Of a DNA stretch of 64,000 nt, positions 24,950 through 32,943 are shown piece by piece. The notes under the pieces were generated by a model, which did no database searches, was not told the origin of the DNA, and saw nothing but the letters and a program-made list of their open reading frames with translations. Both the position numbers and the translations under genes were made by a program. Within the stretch, counting starts at the first letter, position 1. Each line of letters begins with the position of its first letter. Source of the DNA: DASXMT01 sp963803065 (lineage in GTDB: Bacteria > Actinomycetota > Acidimicrobiia > Acidimicrobiales > RAAP-2). Where the stretch lies: positions 124,001-188,000 of the forward strand of contig CAWDKW010000007.1 in NCBI GenBank assembly GCA_963803065.1, written 5' to 3'.

Positions 24950-25510
24950 ATGGCTGAAGAACTGTTCGCTCTCCTCGCGCCCGTCCTGGCTGATTTCACG
25001 CTGGAGCTGATCGACGTCGAGGTCCGATCGGGTGTCGTGCTCGTCACCGTCGACCGTGAGGGTGGGGTCGACCTGGACGCTCTCACCCAGGCCAACCGGG
25101 CGGTCTCGAATGTCCTCGACGAGCATGATCCGTTCCCGGGTCGCTACACCCTCGAGGTCTCGAGCCCGGGCGTGGAGCGGCCCCTGCGCACACCGGACCA
25201 TTTCGCCCGCGCCGTCGGGGAGAAGGTCACGGTCAAGACCCGTCCCCAGGTCGAGGGCGATCGCAGGTTGACCGGGACGCTGGTGTCCTCCGACGACGAG
25301 GGCCTGGTGCTCCGGATCGAGGACGACCCGGTGGGAGACCGCCGGCTGGGCTATGCCGACATCGACCGGGCCCGGACGGTCTTCGAATGGGGCCCCGCCC
25401 CGCGCCCCACCGGGGGGGCCAAGAACACACCGAGAGCCAAGGCGAAGAACAGCCCGAAGCACAGAGCTGCCGGATCCACGCAGAACAGGAAGCAGGTCAC
25501 CACCCAATGA
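24950..25510 (+). CDS. rimP: Ribosome maturation factor RimP
   Basis: Helps 30S subunit assembly. 186 residues from the ATG at 24950, supported by AGAGGAGAG upstream. Core: LAPVLADFTLELIDVEVRSGVVLVTVDREGGVDLDALTQANRAVSNVLDEHDPFPGRYTLEVSSPGVERPL, with the C-terminal SH3-like LTGTLVSSDDEGLVLRIED. The last 40 residues are a basic tail. Its stop overlaps the nusA start (ATGA), the universal rimP-nusA pair. Confidence 0.95.
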   Translation: MAEELFALLAPVLADFTLELIDVEVRSGVVLVTVDREGGVDLDALTQANRAVSNVLDEHDPFPGRYTLEVSSPGVERPLRTPDHFARAVGEKVTVKTRPQVEGDRRLTGTLVSSDDEGLVLRIEDDPVGDRRLGYADIDRARTVFEWGPAPRPTGGAKNTPRAKAKNSPKHRAAGSTQNRKQVTTQ

Positions 25511-26757
25511 GCAAGACGAACTTCGAGTTTCTCGATGCCCTCGGCCAGATTGCTCGCGACAAGGGGATCTCGGTCGAGGCACTTCTCGACGCTCTGGCCA
25601 ATGCCCTGGTGGCGGCCTACAAGCGCACCCCGGAGGCGGCCGAGGAGGCAGTCGTCACCATCGATCCCGAGTCGGGCGAGATCCGCGTCTACGGGCAGGA
25701 GCTCGACGAGGAGGGCAACGTCACCCGGGAGTGGGACGACACCCCGGACGACTTCGGCCGCATCGCCGCCCAGACGGCCAAGCAGGTCATCCTCCAGCGC
25801 ATCCGCGAAGTGGAACGGGATCTCAAGTACGAGGAGTACGCCGGCCGAGAGGGAGACATCGTCACCGGGATCGTCCAGCAGACCGACAACCGCTACACCC
25901 TGCTCGACTTGGGCAAGGTGGAGGCGTTGCTGCCCCAGGCCGAACAGGTCTCCTATGAGCGCTACGAACACGGCGCCCGGCTGAAGGCCTACATCGTCGA
26001 GGTGCGCAAGACGACCAAGGGGCCCCAGATCGTGGTCAGCCGGAGCCATCCCGGTCTGATCAAGCGGCTCTTCGAGCTCGAGGTGCCCGAGATCTCCTCG
26101 GGTGCAGTCGAGATCAAGGCGGCGGCCCGGGAGCCCGGGCACCGCACCAAGATCGCCGTCTGGTCCAACGATCCGAACGTCGACCCGGTCGGCGCCTGTG
26201 TGGGCGCCCGCGGGTCCCGGGTCCGCATGGTGACCAACGAGCTCCGGGGGGAGCGGGTGGATGTCGTCCCCTACTCGGACGACCCCATCGAGCTCATCCA
26301 GAGCGCACTGGCCCCGGCCCGGGTACGCGAGGTCCGCCTCGACGATGAGACAGGCACGGCCACGGTCATCGTCAGCGACTACCAGCTGTCCCTGGCGATC
26401 GGGAAGGAGGGGCAGAATGCCCGCCTGGCCGCCCGCCTCACCGGGTGGCGGATCGACATAAAGAGCGAGACCCAGCTGGCCGACGAGGAGGCCGGGTACG
26501 GCGGCGAGGAGTGGGCCCAGGGCGAGTGGGTCCAAAACGATGCCGGCGAGATGGTCTGGCAGCCCGCCGAGGGCGGCGAGGCCCTCTCTGCCTCGCAGTG
26601 GTCGGAAGGTGCCGACGGGGCCGCCCCCGGTGAGACAGCCGAGACACCGGATCCAGAACCGGCACCGGATCCCGGGCCGGCATCAGCAGCAGAACCATCG
26701 CCTGTGACCGAACCGGCGTCCGGCGCAGGTGCGCTGACCGGGGAGAATCCGGCATAG
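25507..26757 (+). CDS. nusA: Transcription elongation factor NusA
   Basis: Binds RNA polymerase and controls pausing, termination and antitermination. 416 residues from the ATG at 25507. N-terminal polymerase-binding domain, S1 domain (EGDIVTGIVQQTDNRYTLLDLGKVEALLP), KH1 (DPVGACVGARGSRVRMVTNELRGERVDVV) and KH2 (LSLAIGKEGQNARLAARLTGWRIDI). After KH2 comes an acidic Pro/Glu/Ala tail instead of the acidic repeats found in enterobacteria. It overlaps rimP upstream, and its TAG stop overlaps the apparent AUA start of ylxR. Confidence 0.96.
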   Translation: MSKTNFEFLDALGQIARDKGISVEALLDALANALVAAYKRTPEAAEEAVVTIDPESGEIRVYGQELDEEGNVTREWDDTPDDFGRIAAQTAKQVILQRIREVERDLKYEEYAGREGDIVTGIVQQTDNRYTLLDLGKVEALLPQAEQVSYERYEHGARLKAYIVEVRKTTKGPQIVVSRSHPGLIKRLFELEVPEISSGAVEIKAAAREPGHRTKIAVWSNDPNVDPVGACVGARGSRVRMVTNELRGERVDVVPYSDDPIELIQSALAPARVREVRLDDETGTATVIVSDYQLSLAIGKEGQNARLAARLTGWRIDIKSETQLADEEAGYGGEEWAQGEWVQNDAGEMVWQPAEGGEALSASQWSEGADGAAPGETAETPDPEPAPDPGPASAAEPSPVTEPASGAGALTGENPA

Positions 26758-27086
26758 CCCCCATCCGTACCTGCATCGGCTGCCGGCGCACAGCAACGCC
26801 GGACCAGTTGGTGCGGTTGGCCCGTCTCCCCGACGGCGAGGTTGTCGTGGGACGGGATGCGCCTGGTCGAGGTGCCTGGTTGTGCCGGTCGTCGACCACG
26901 TGCGTGGAGCGAGCCCTGCTCCCTGGGGTGCTGGTGCGGGCCCTCCGGGGTCCGGTTGCTCCAGACCAGGTCGAACGGCTGCGAACCGCTCTAGGCCGGG
27001 TCGAAGGAGGACCGGGCCCTGTGATGTGCGAGGATAGAGGTTCGCATGTGCGAGTCGACGAATGCGAAGTGAACGAAGGACAGTAG
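26754..27086 (+). CDS. ylxR: YlxR-family nucleic-acid-binding protein with non-canonical start
   Basis: About 110 residues of the YlxR (DUF448) family, encoded between nusA and infB as in most bacteria. The hallmark RTCIGCRR and LVRLAR segments are in frame, then a short Gly/Arg core (DAPGRGAWLCRSSTTCVERAL). The frame is open from 26634, but it holds no ATG, GTG, TTG or CTG before the TTG at 26808, which lies after the CxxC motif. The best start is ATA at 26754, overlapping the nusA stop (ATAG), 8 bases after GGGGAG at 26740-26745. ATC at 26763 is an alternative. The TAG stop overlaps the infB ribosome-binding site. Confidence 0.82.
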   Translation: MAPIRTCIGCRRTATPDQLVRLARLPDGEVVVGRDAPGRGAWLCRSSTTCVERALLPGVLVRALRGPVAPDQVERLRTALGRVEGGPGPVMCEDRGSHVRVDECEVNEGQ

Positions 27087-27092
27087 GAGCCG

Positions 27093-30000
27093 TTGCCGAA
27101 GAAGATCCGCGTCTACGAGCTGGCCCATGAGCTCGGTCTGACCAACAAAGAGGCCCTTGACCTCTGCCTCTCTCTCGGGATGGGGGTCAAGAGCCATTCG
27201 TCGTCCATCGAGGACGCGCAAGCCGATCGCGCCCGCCGAAAGGCCGACCGCGAGGGGCTACGCCGTCCGGTGCAGCCAGAGGAGCCCGCCGCGCCGGCCA
27301 AGGCCACGAAGAAGGCAGCGGCCAAGAAGGTCGCCGCTACCAGCGAGAAGCCCGCCCCGGCCCCTTCGACTCCCGACGGGGAGACGCCCCCGGCCTCGAC
27401 CCCGGCCGCCGGTGGGACGGCCACGGAGCCTCCCGAGGACCTCGGTGGACCTGGGCCTGTCACGCCCATCAAGCGCTCGGGCGCCCGCCTGGTCACCAGT
27501 CGACCCTCATCCGAACAGCCGGCGTCGACCGGTCCTGCAGCGGTGCGCTCCGGCCCGGCGGCCCCTGGGGCTCCGGCCGCACCCCGGCCCGCACCGCCGA
27601 CCCCGCCCCGCCCCGCCCAGCGCCCCGCCCCAGCTCCGGCGGCTGCTCCGGCCCCGCAGGCGCCCGCCGGGTCTCCGCAGGCTCCCGCCGCGACCCCGAC
27701 TGCTCCGGCCGGGTCTCCGCAGGCTCCTGCCGCAACCCCGGCTGCTCCCGCCGCGTCTCCGGCGGTCCCGGCCGCGCCGGCGGCAGCCCCGCCCGCCGCT
27801 CCCGCTGCGCCCGCGGCCCAGGCACCGCCGGCTGCTCCGGCGCCGCCCGCCTCGCGTGAGACGGCACCACCGGCCCGGCCGGCACCGCCGGCCGCCCCTC
27901 CAGCCCCGCCCACGTCCGGACCGGCCCGACCGCCCACCAGTCAGTCGGGCAGGCCCATCCCGCCCCCACCGGGCGGTCCGCCCCGATCGGTCAGCGGCCG
28001 ACCGATCCCGCCGCCTCCCGGCGCCGGTGGCCGCCGCCCGCCTCCGGGAGCCGGTCGTCCCGGCCCGGGTGGTCCGAGCAGCCGTCCCAGTGGCGGCTAC
28101 GCCGGTCGCCCCGGGGGCGGAGCTGCGGGCCGTCCCAGCGGCGGTGGAGGGTTCACCGGCAGCCGTCCCGGCGGCGCTGGCGGGTTCACCGGCGGCCGTC
28201 CCGGTGGCGGTGGTGGCCCTGGCGGTGGGCCAGGCGGCCCGCCCGGTCGCGGTGGCCCGGGCATGGGACGGGGTCGTCCCAACCAGCGGCGCCCCCGCCG
28301 GCGTCGCCGCAACCTCGAGGAGCTGGAGCCGACCCAGCTCACCGCCTACACGCCCTCGACCGCCCCGGTGCCCGACACCGAGGTCATCGTGGAGCGCGGC
28401 TCCACTGCTCGCGACCTCGGCCCAAAGCTGAACCGGTCGGCGGGGGACGTGATCCGGTTCCTCCTCCTCCAAGGAGAGATGGTCACGGCCACCCAGTCGC
28501 TGACCGACGACATGATCGAGCTGTTCGCAGCCGAGCTGGGTGCGAACGTGCGCCTGGTCGACCCTGGGGAGGAGCGGGAGGCCGAGCTGCTGGCCAAGTT
28601 CTTCGACGATGACGAGGAGGAGGAGGACGAGGCCGACCTGCGCCCTCGACCGCCCGTCGTCACGGTCATGGGCCATGTCGACCACGGCAAGACGCTCCTG
28701 CTCGACCGCATCCGGTCGGCCAACGTGGTGGCCGGAGAGGCCGGCGGCATCACCCAGCACATCGGTGCCTACCAGGTCGACTACAACGGCAGCGCCATCA
28801 CCTTCATCGACACCCCGGGCCACGAGGCGTTCACGGCCATGCGAGCCCGCGGGGCAGAGGTCACCGACATCGTGGTCCTGGTGGTGGCGGCTGACGACGG
28901 CGTGATGCCCCAGACCATCGAGGCCATCAACCACGCCAGGGCGGCCGAGGTGCCGATCATCGTGGCCGTCAACAAGATCGACCGGGAGGAGGCCGATCCC
29001 AACCGGGTGCTCCAGCAGCTGTCCGAGCAGGGGCTGGTCCCCGAGGCCTGGGGCGGCGACACCATCACCGTGGAGGTGTCGGCCCTCCAGAACCTGGGCA
29101 TCGACGACCTGTTGGAGCAGATCCTCTTGGTGGCCGAGATCGAAGAGCTGGTGGCCAGCCCCGAGGGCCCCGCACGCGGCTTCGTCATCGAGGCCGAGCT
29201 CGAGGTGGGCCGCGGCCCGGTGGCCTCGGTCATCGTGGAGCGGGGCACATTGCGCGTCGGCGACCCCATCGTCGCCGGCGCAGCGTGGGGCAAGGTCAAG
29301 GCCCTGGTCGACGACCACGGCGACCAGATCAAAGAGGCCCCGCCGTCGACACCCGTGCAGGTACTCGGGTTCTCGGAGCCGCCCAATGCCGGCGACGAGC
29401 TCCGGGTCGCTCCCGAGCTGTCCCAGGCCCGCACCATCGGCGAAGCCCGCGCTCACCGCTACCGGGTGGCCGGACACGTGCCTGCGGCCGCGTCGGCGCT
29501 GGGCGGGGCCAAGCTGGAGGACCTATTCGAGCAGATCCAACGGGGCGAAACGGCCACCCTGAACATCATCCTCAAGGCCGACGTCCAGGGCTCGCTGGAG
29601 GCGATCACCGAGAGCCTGCGGAAGCTCGAGCGCGACGACGTCAAGCTGAGCTTCGTCCAGCGAGGCGTAGGCGGGATCACCGAGAACGACGTGCAGACGG
29701 CCCAGGCGTCGAACGCCACCATCATCGGCTTCAACGTCCGTCCTGACCGCCGGGCCCGCGAGCAGGCGGAGAAGTCCAACGTCGAGATCCGGACCTACGA
29801 GATCATCTACAACCTGCTCGAGGACATCCAGGCGGCCATGCTCGGCCTCCTGGCCCCCGTCTTCGAGGAGGTCGTGACCGGTGAGGCCGAGGTTCGCGAG
29901 GTCTTCCGGGTGCCGAGGGTCGGGGCCATCGCCGGGTGCTACGTGCGAGAGGGCGTCATCACCCGCGGGTCCAAGGTGCGCTTCCTCCGGGAGGGTGTCG

Positions 30001-30161
30001 TCATCTGGAAGGGCTCGATCACGTCCCTGCGCCGGTTCAAGGACGATGCCCGGGAGGTGTCCGCCGGGTTCGAGTGCGGCATCGGGCTTTCCGACTACCA
30101 GGACCTGAAGCAGGGCGACGTCATCGAGACCTACGAAGAGCGCGAGATCCCCCGGACCTGA
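27093..30161 (+). CDS. infB: Translation initiation factor IF-2
   Basis: GTPase that places initiator tRNA on the 30S subunit. 1022 residues from a TTG at 27093, with TAGGAG at 27084-27089. N-terminus MPKKIRVYELAHELGLTNKEALDLC is the IF2N domain. Residues about 70-400 are Ala/Pro-rich, then Gly/Arg-rich, without structure. A second IF2N-like segment leads to the G domain: G1 GHVDHGKT near residue 527, DTPGHEAF, and NKID. Domains II-IV follow (GFVIEAELEVGRGPVASVIVERGTL to GFECGIGLSDYQDLKQGDVIE). Long variable N-termini are normal in actinobacterial IF-2. Confidence 0.97.
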   Translation: MPKKIRVYELAHELGLTNKEALDLCLSLGMGVKSHSSSIEDAQADRARRKADREGLRRPVQPEEPAAPAKATKKAAAKKVAATSEKPAPAPSTPDGETPPASTPAAGGTATEPPEDLGGPGPVTPIKRSGARLVTSRPSSEQPASTGPAAVRSGPAAPGAPAAPRPAPPTPPRPAQRPAPAPAAAPAPQAPAGSPQAPAATPTAPAGSPQAPAATPAAPAASPAVPAAPAAAPPAAPAAPAAQAPPAAPAPPASRETAPPARPAPPAAPPAPPTSGPARPPTSQSGRPIPPPPGGPPRSVSGRPIPPPPGAGGRRPPPGAGRPGPGGPSSRPSGGYAGRPGGGAAGRPSGGGGFTGSRPGGAGGFTGGRPGGGGGPGGGPGGPPGRGGPGMGRGRPNQRRPRRRRRNLEELEPTQLTAYTPSTAPVPDTEVIVERGSTARDLGPKLNRSAGDVIRFLLLQGEMVTATQSLTDDMIELFAAELGANVRLVDPGEEREAELLAKFFDDDEEEEDEADLRPRPPVVTVMGHVDHGKTLLLDRIRSANVVAGEAGGITQHIGAYQVDYNGSAITFIDTPGHEAFTAMRARGAEVTDIVVLVVAADDGVMPQTIEAINHARAAEVPIIVAVNKIDREEADPNRVLQQLSEQGLVPEAWGGDTITVEVSALQNLGIDDLLEQILLVAEIEELVASPEGPARGFVIEAELEVGRGPVASVIVERGTLRVGDPIVAGAAWGKVKALVDDHGDQIKEAPPSTPVQVLGFSEPPNAGDELRVAPELSQARTIGEARAHRYRVAGHVPAAASALGGAKLEDLFEQIQRGETATLNIILKADVQGSLEAITESLRKLERDDVKLSFVQRGVGGITENDVQTAQASNATIIGFNVRPDRRAREQAEKSNVEIRTYEIIYNLLEDIQAAMLGLLAPVFEEVVTGEAEVREVFRVPRVGAIAGCYVREGVITRGSKVRFLREGVVIWKGSITSLRRFKDDAREVSAGFECGIGLSDYQDLKQGDVIETYEEREIPRT

Positions 30162-30214
30162 CCGGTTCCGGGAGACCATCGAGCCGGGCCGTCGGGCCCG
30201 GACCGGAGAAGCTG

Positions 30215-30625
30215 ATGCCTGGTCGCCGCCATGACAACCGAGGTACGGCCCCCTACGCGAGGTCGCTCCGGGTCAACCAGGTCCTCCGCCAGGTCCTGGC
30301 GGAGGAGCTCGAGCGCCTGGCTGATGCCGACGAGCGTCTGCGCCTGGTGACCATCACCGCGGTGGACACGGCACCCGACCTGCGCACAGCCCGGGTGTAC
30401 CTGAGTTCGATGTCCGACGACGCGGCGGAGGCCCTGGCCGAGCGGCGAGTGGCCCTGCAGCGGTCGATGGGGCGCCAGGTGCGGATGAAGCGGACGCCGC
30501 TGCTGGCCTTCGAGCTCGATCCGGCCGTGGTCGCCGGCGACCGGGTGGAGGATGTGCTCCGCCGGATCCACCAGCTGGAGCAGCGACGCGACGCTGGCGC
30601 CGATGAGGACCAGCCGGACCGGTGA
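30215..30625 (+). CDS. rbfA: 30S ribosome-binding factor A
   Basis: Cold-shock and 30S maturation factor. 136 residues from the ATG at 30215 with GGAGAAG upstream. KH-like core: RSLRVNQVLRQVLAEELERLADADERLRLVTITAVDTAPDLRTARVYLSS...RQVRMKRTPLLAFELDPAVVAGDRVEDVLRRI. Its TGA overlaps the truB GTG (GTGA). Position after infB and before truB is standard. Confidence 0.95.
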   Translation: MPGRRHDNRGTAPYARSLRVNQVLRQVLAEELERLADADERLRLVTITAVDTAPDLRTARVYLSSMSDDAAEALAERRVALQRSMGRQVRMKRTPLLAFELDPAVVAGDRVEDVLRRIHQLEQRRDAGADEDQPDR

Positions 30626-31506
30626 GCGCAGACGGACTGACCGGCCTGGTCGTGGTGGACAAGGAGCCGCAGTGGACGTCGCACGACGTCGTGGCCAGGT
30701 GCCGTCGGATCTTCGGGCAGCGCCGGGTGGGACACGCCGGCACCCTCGACCCCGACGCCACCGGCGTGCTCTTGGTTGGCCTCGGCCGCATGACCAGGCT
30801 CCTCCGATTCCTCACCGCCCTGCCCAAAACGTATGTCGCCGAGGTGGTGCTGGGCACGGCCACATCCACCCTCGACGCCTCCGGCGAGATCGTGGGGACC
30901 TGGGATATGAGCGCAGTCACCCTGCCCGACGTGCGGGCGGCGGCGGCCGGGCTGATCGGTGAGATCGAGCAGGTCCCGCCGATGGTCTCCGCGGTCAAGG
31001 TGGATGGGAAGCGGCTGCACACCCTGGCCCGTCAGGGCATCGACGTGGAGCGGGCCCCCCGTACGGTCACCGTCTACCGTCTCGAGGTGCAGCCGACGGC
31101 CAGCAGCGGGGTGTTCCGCATCGAAGCGGAGTGCTCCTCTGGGACCTACGTGCGGGCTCTGGCCGCCGATCTCGGGACCCTGCTCGGTGGTGGCGCCCAT
31201 CTCCGCAACCTCCGGCGGACCCGGATCGGCTCGTTCTCGGTCGATGATGCCCGTCCGGTCGCCGAGCTGAGCCCGGCCGTCGTCCTCACCCCGGCCCAGG
31301 GCCTCCGGGACGTGGAGCAGGTCGAGGTGAGCAGCGAGGTGGCCAGGCTGATCACCCGGGGCCTGGCCCTCGACCGGATACCGGTTGGGGTGAGCGGGGA
31401 CGGCCCCTGGGGCCTGGTCGACCACGGTGGAGCGCTCCTGGCCGTCTACGAGGCGACCGACACCGACCGCATCCGCCCGGCCGTCGTGTTGGTGGCCGCA
31501 GGATGA
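30622..31506 (+). CDS. truB: tRNA pseudouridine-55 synthase
   Basis: Makes the conserved pseudouridine in the T-loop of tRNAs. 294 residues from the GTG overlapping the rbfA stop. Catalytic Asp in GHAGTLDPDATGVLLVGLG, then KTYVAEVVLG, QVPPMVSAVKVDGKRLHTLARQG, and ECSSGTYVRALAADLGTLLGGGAHLRNLRRTRIGSF, with a C-terminal PUA-like segment. It is translationally coupled to rbfA. Confidence 0.96.
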   Translation: MSADGLTGLVVVDKEPQWTSHDVVARCRRIFGQRRVGHAGTLDPDATGVLLVGLGRMTRLLRFLTALPKTYVAEVVLGTATSTLDASGEIVGTWDMSAVTLPDVRAAAAGLIGEIEQVPPMVSAVKVDGKRLHTLARQGIDVERAPRTVTVYRLEVQPTASSGVFRIEAECSSGTYVRALAADLGTLLGGGAHLRNLRRTRIGSFSVDDARPVAELSPAVVLTPAQGLRDVEQVEVSSEVARLITRGLALDRIPVGVSGDGPWGLVDHGGALLAVYEATDTDRIRPAVVLVAAG

Positions 31507-31537
31507 CACCGCTCCCGGCGGTCGCCCGCACGACCGG

Positions 31538-31543
31538 TAACCT
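31538..31543 (+). promoter_or_regulatory. -10 box before ribF
   Basis: TAACCT lies 9 bases before the ATG at 31553, with no ribosome-binding site. Probably a leaderless start for ribF. Confidence 0.35.
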
Positions 31544-31552
31544 CGACGCCTG

Positions 31553-32512
31553 ATGAAGATCGTCACCGACCCGACCGCGAGCGTGCCCCCCGCCGGAGGG
31601 TCGGCGATCACCATCGGCGCCTACGACGGCGTCCACATCGGGCACCAGGCCCTGCTGGCCGACCTACGAACCCGTGCAGAGCGACGGGGGTTGGCCACGG
31701 TGGTCGTCACCTTCGACCGTCACCCCGCCACCGTGGTCCGGCCCGACTCGGCGCCATTGCTGCTCTGCGACTTGGCCCAGAAGCTCGAGCTACTGGACGG
31801 GGCCGGGGTGGACCGAACGGTGGTGGTCCCCTTCGACGAGGAACGGGCCAACGAGTCGGCCGAGGACTTCGTCTCCGAGATCCTGATCGGCGCGGTCGCC
31901 GCCAAGCTCGTCGTGGTTGGGGAGGACTTCCACTTCGGGCACGGGAGAAAGGGGAACGTGGGCCTTCTCAAGGAGATGGGGGTCGAGGGCGGCTTCACCG
32001 TCGAGGGGATGTCGCTGGCCACGGCGGGCAGCGCCGGGCTCGGGGCGGTGCCCATCTCGTCCACCCGCATCCGCTCCTTGGTGGCCGAGGGCCGGGTGGC
32101 CGAGGCCGCTGTTCTGCTGGGCCGTCCCCACCAGGTGCGGGGCAGGGTCGTGCACGGCGATGCCCGCGGCGGGGCCGACCTGGGCTTCCCCACCGCCAAT
32201 GTGGAGATCCCAGCCGGGATCGCCATCCCTGCGGTCGGTGTCTACGCCGGCTGGTACGAGCGCCCCGGGGGCACGCGGTGGGCCGCGGCCATCTCGGTCG
32301 GCACCCGCCCGACCTTTTACGGGGACGAGGGCCGCCTCTTGGTCGAGGCCTTCCTCTTGGACTTCGAGGGCGACCTCTACGGCGAGGAGGCCCGGGTCTC
32401 GTTCGTCGACCAGGTCCGTCGCGCCGAAGTGCGCTTCGACTCGGTCGACGAGCTGGTGGCCCAGATGCGCCGGGACGTAGACGCTACCCGGGACGTTCTC
32501 GCTGGCGGTTGA
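31553..32512 (+). CDS. ribF: Bifunctional riboflavin kinase / FAD synthetase
   Basis: Makes FMN and then FAD from riboflavin. 319 residues. The N-terminal adenylyltransferase domain has GAYDGVHIGHQALLADL and ISSTRIRSLVAEGRV. The C-terminal flavokinase domain has GRVVHGDARGGADLGFPTANVEIP and the sheet VEAFLLDFEGDLYGEEARVSFVDQVR. In most bacteria truB-ribF is followed by rpsO and pnp; here the conserved run stops at ribF and a non-coding spacer follows. Confidence 0.95.
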   Translation: MKIVTDPTASVPPAGGSAITIGAYDGVHIGHQALLADLRTRAERRGLATVVVTFDRHPATVVRPDSAPLLLCDLAQKLELLDGAGVDRTVVVPFDEERANESAEDFVSEILIGAVAAKLVVVGEDFHFGHGRKGNVGLLKEMGVEGGFTVEGMSLATAGSAGLGAVPISSTRIRSLVAEGRVAEAAVLLGRPHQVRGRVVHGDARGGADLGFPTANVEIPAGIAIPAVGVYAGWYERPGGTRWAAAISVGTRPTFYGDEGRLLVEAFLLDFEGDLYGEEARVSFVDQVRRAEVRFDSVDELVAQMRRDVDATRDVLAGG

Positions 32513-32943
32513 ACCCTGCTGACCCGATCGGCGGATGCGGTCGTCGGGCTGACTGCCGGCGCGTTGGGTCGACCGCTGGGCTGGGCCAAGGGTGCGGGTC
32601 TTGTCGGGGCTTAGAGTCGGCTTCAGTTTGCCACTGTGCGTGAGGGAAACCAGTGGTTGGCATCTCGTGGCGGGGTTTCTCCCGGCCACTTGTTTCGCCC
32701 CGCGTTTCGGCGAATTGCCGGGACACCGTTGAGTGTGATCGATCAATTTCGCCGAAAACGCGGGCAAATGGAACACATCCGATCGCCCACGCGCCGTACA
32801 TCGACGGACTTGTGCATCAGGCTGGTAGGCCGACAAATGGTCACTGTAAGTGGTCGGTAACGGCCTTCGACTCGAAGTGAGCTAGTCGGGGAACTTTGGA
32901 TCGCTCACTGGACGAGCAACGGCGCCCTGCCCTGAGACCCGGG
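32513..32943. other. Intergenic spacer with strong hairpin potential, no gene seen
   Basis: 431 bases between ribF and the convergent acyl-CoA ligase gene. Short frames are present but none resembles a protein. The middle (32643-32764) holds two adjacent imperfect inverted repeats. The larger pairs 32699-32717 with 32744-32764, about 19 pairs with two single-base bulges around a 26-base loop. A smaller one pairs 32646-32657 with 32686-32700. No U-tract follows, so these are not simple terminators. Confidence 0.7.
32699..32764. repeat. Long imperfect inverted repeat (candidate structured RNA or decayed element)
   Basis: Arm 1 (32699-32717) begins CCCGCGTTTCGGCGAATTG. Arm 2 (32744-32764) is its reverse complement apart from one extra T/A pair in each of two runs. 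Confidence 0.75.

Noticed and set aside
27507..29477. 656-codon minus-strand frame opposite infB
   Set aside because: Antisense shadow of the IF-2 low-complexity and G domains.
32636..32880. Short plus-strand frames in the spacer after ribF
   Set aside because: No ribosome-binding site and no resemblance to rpsO or any other expected gene.
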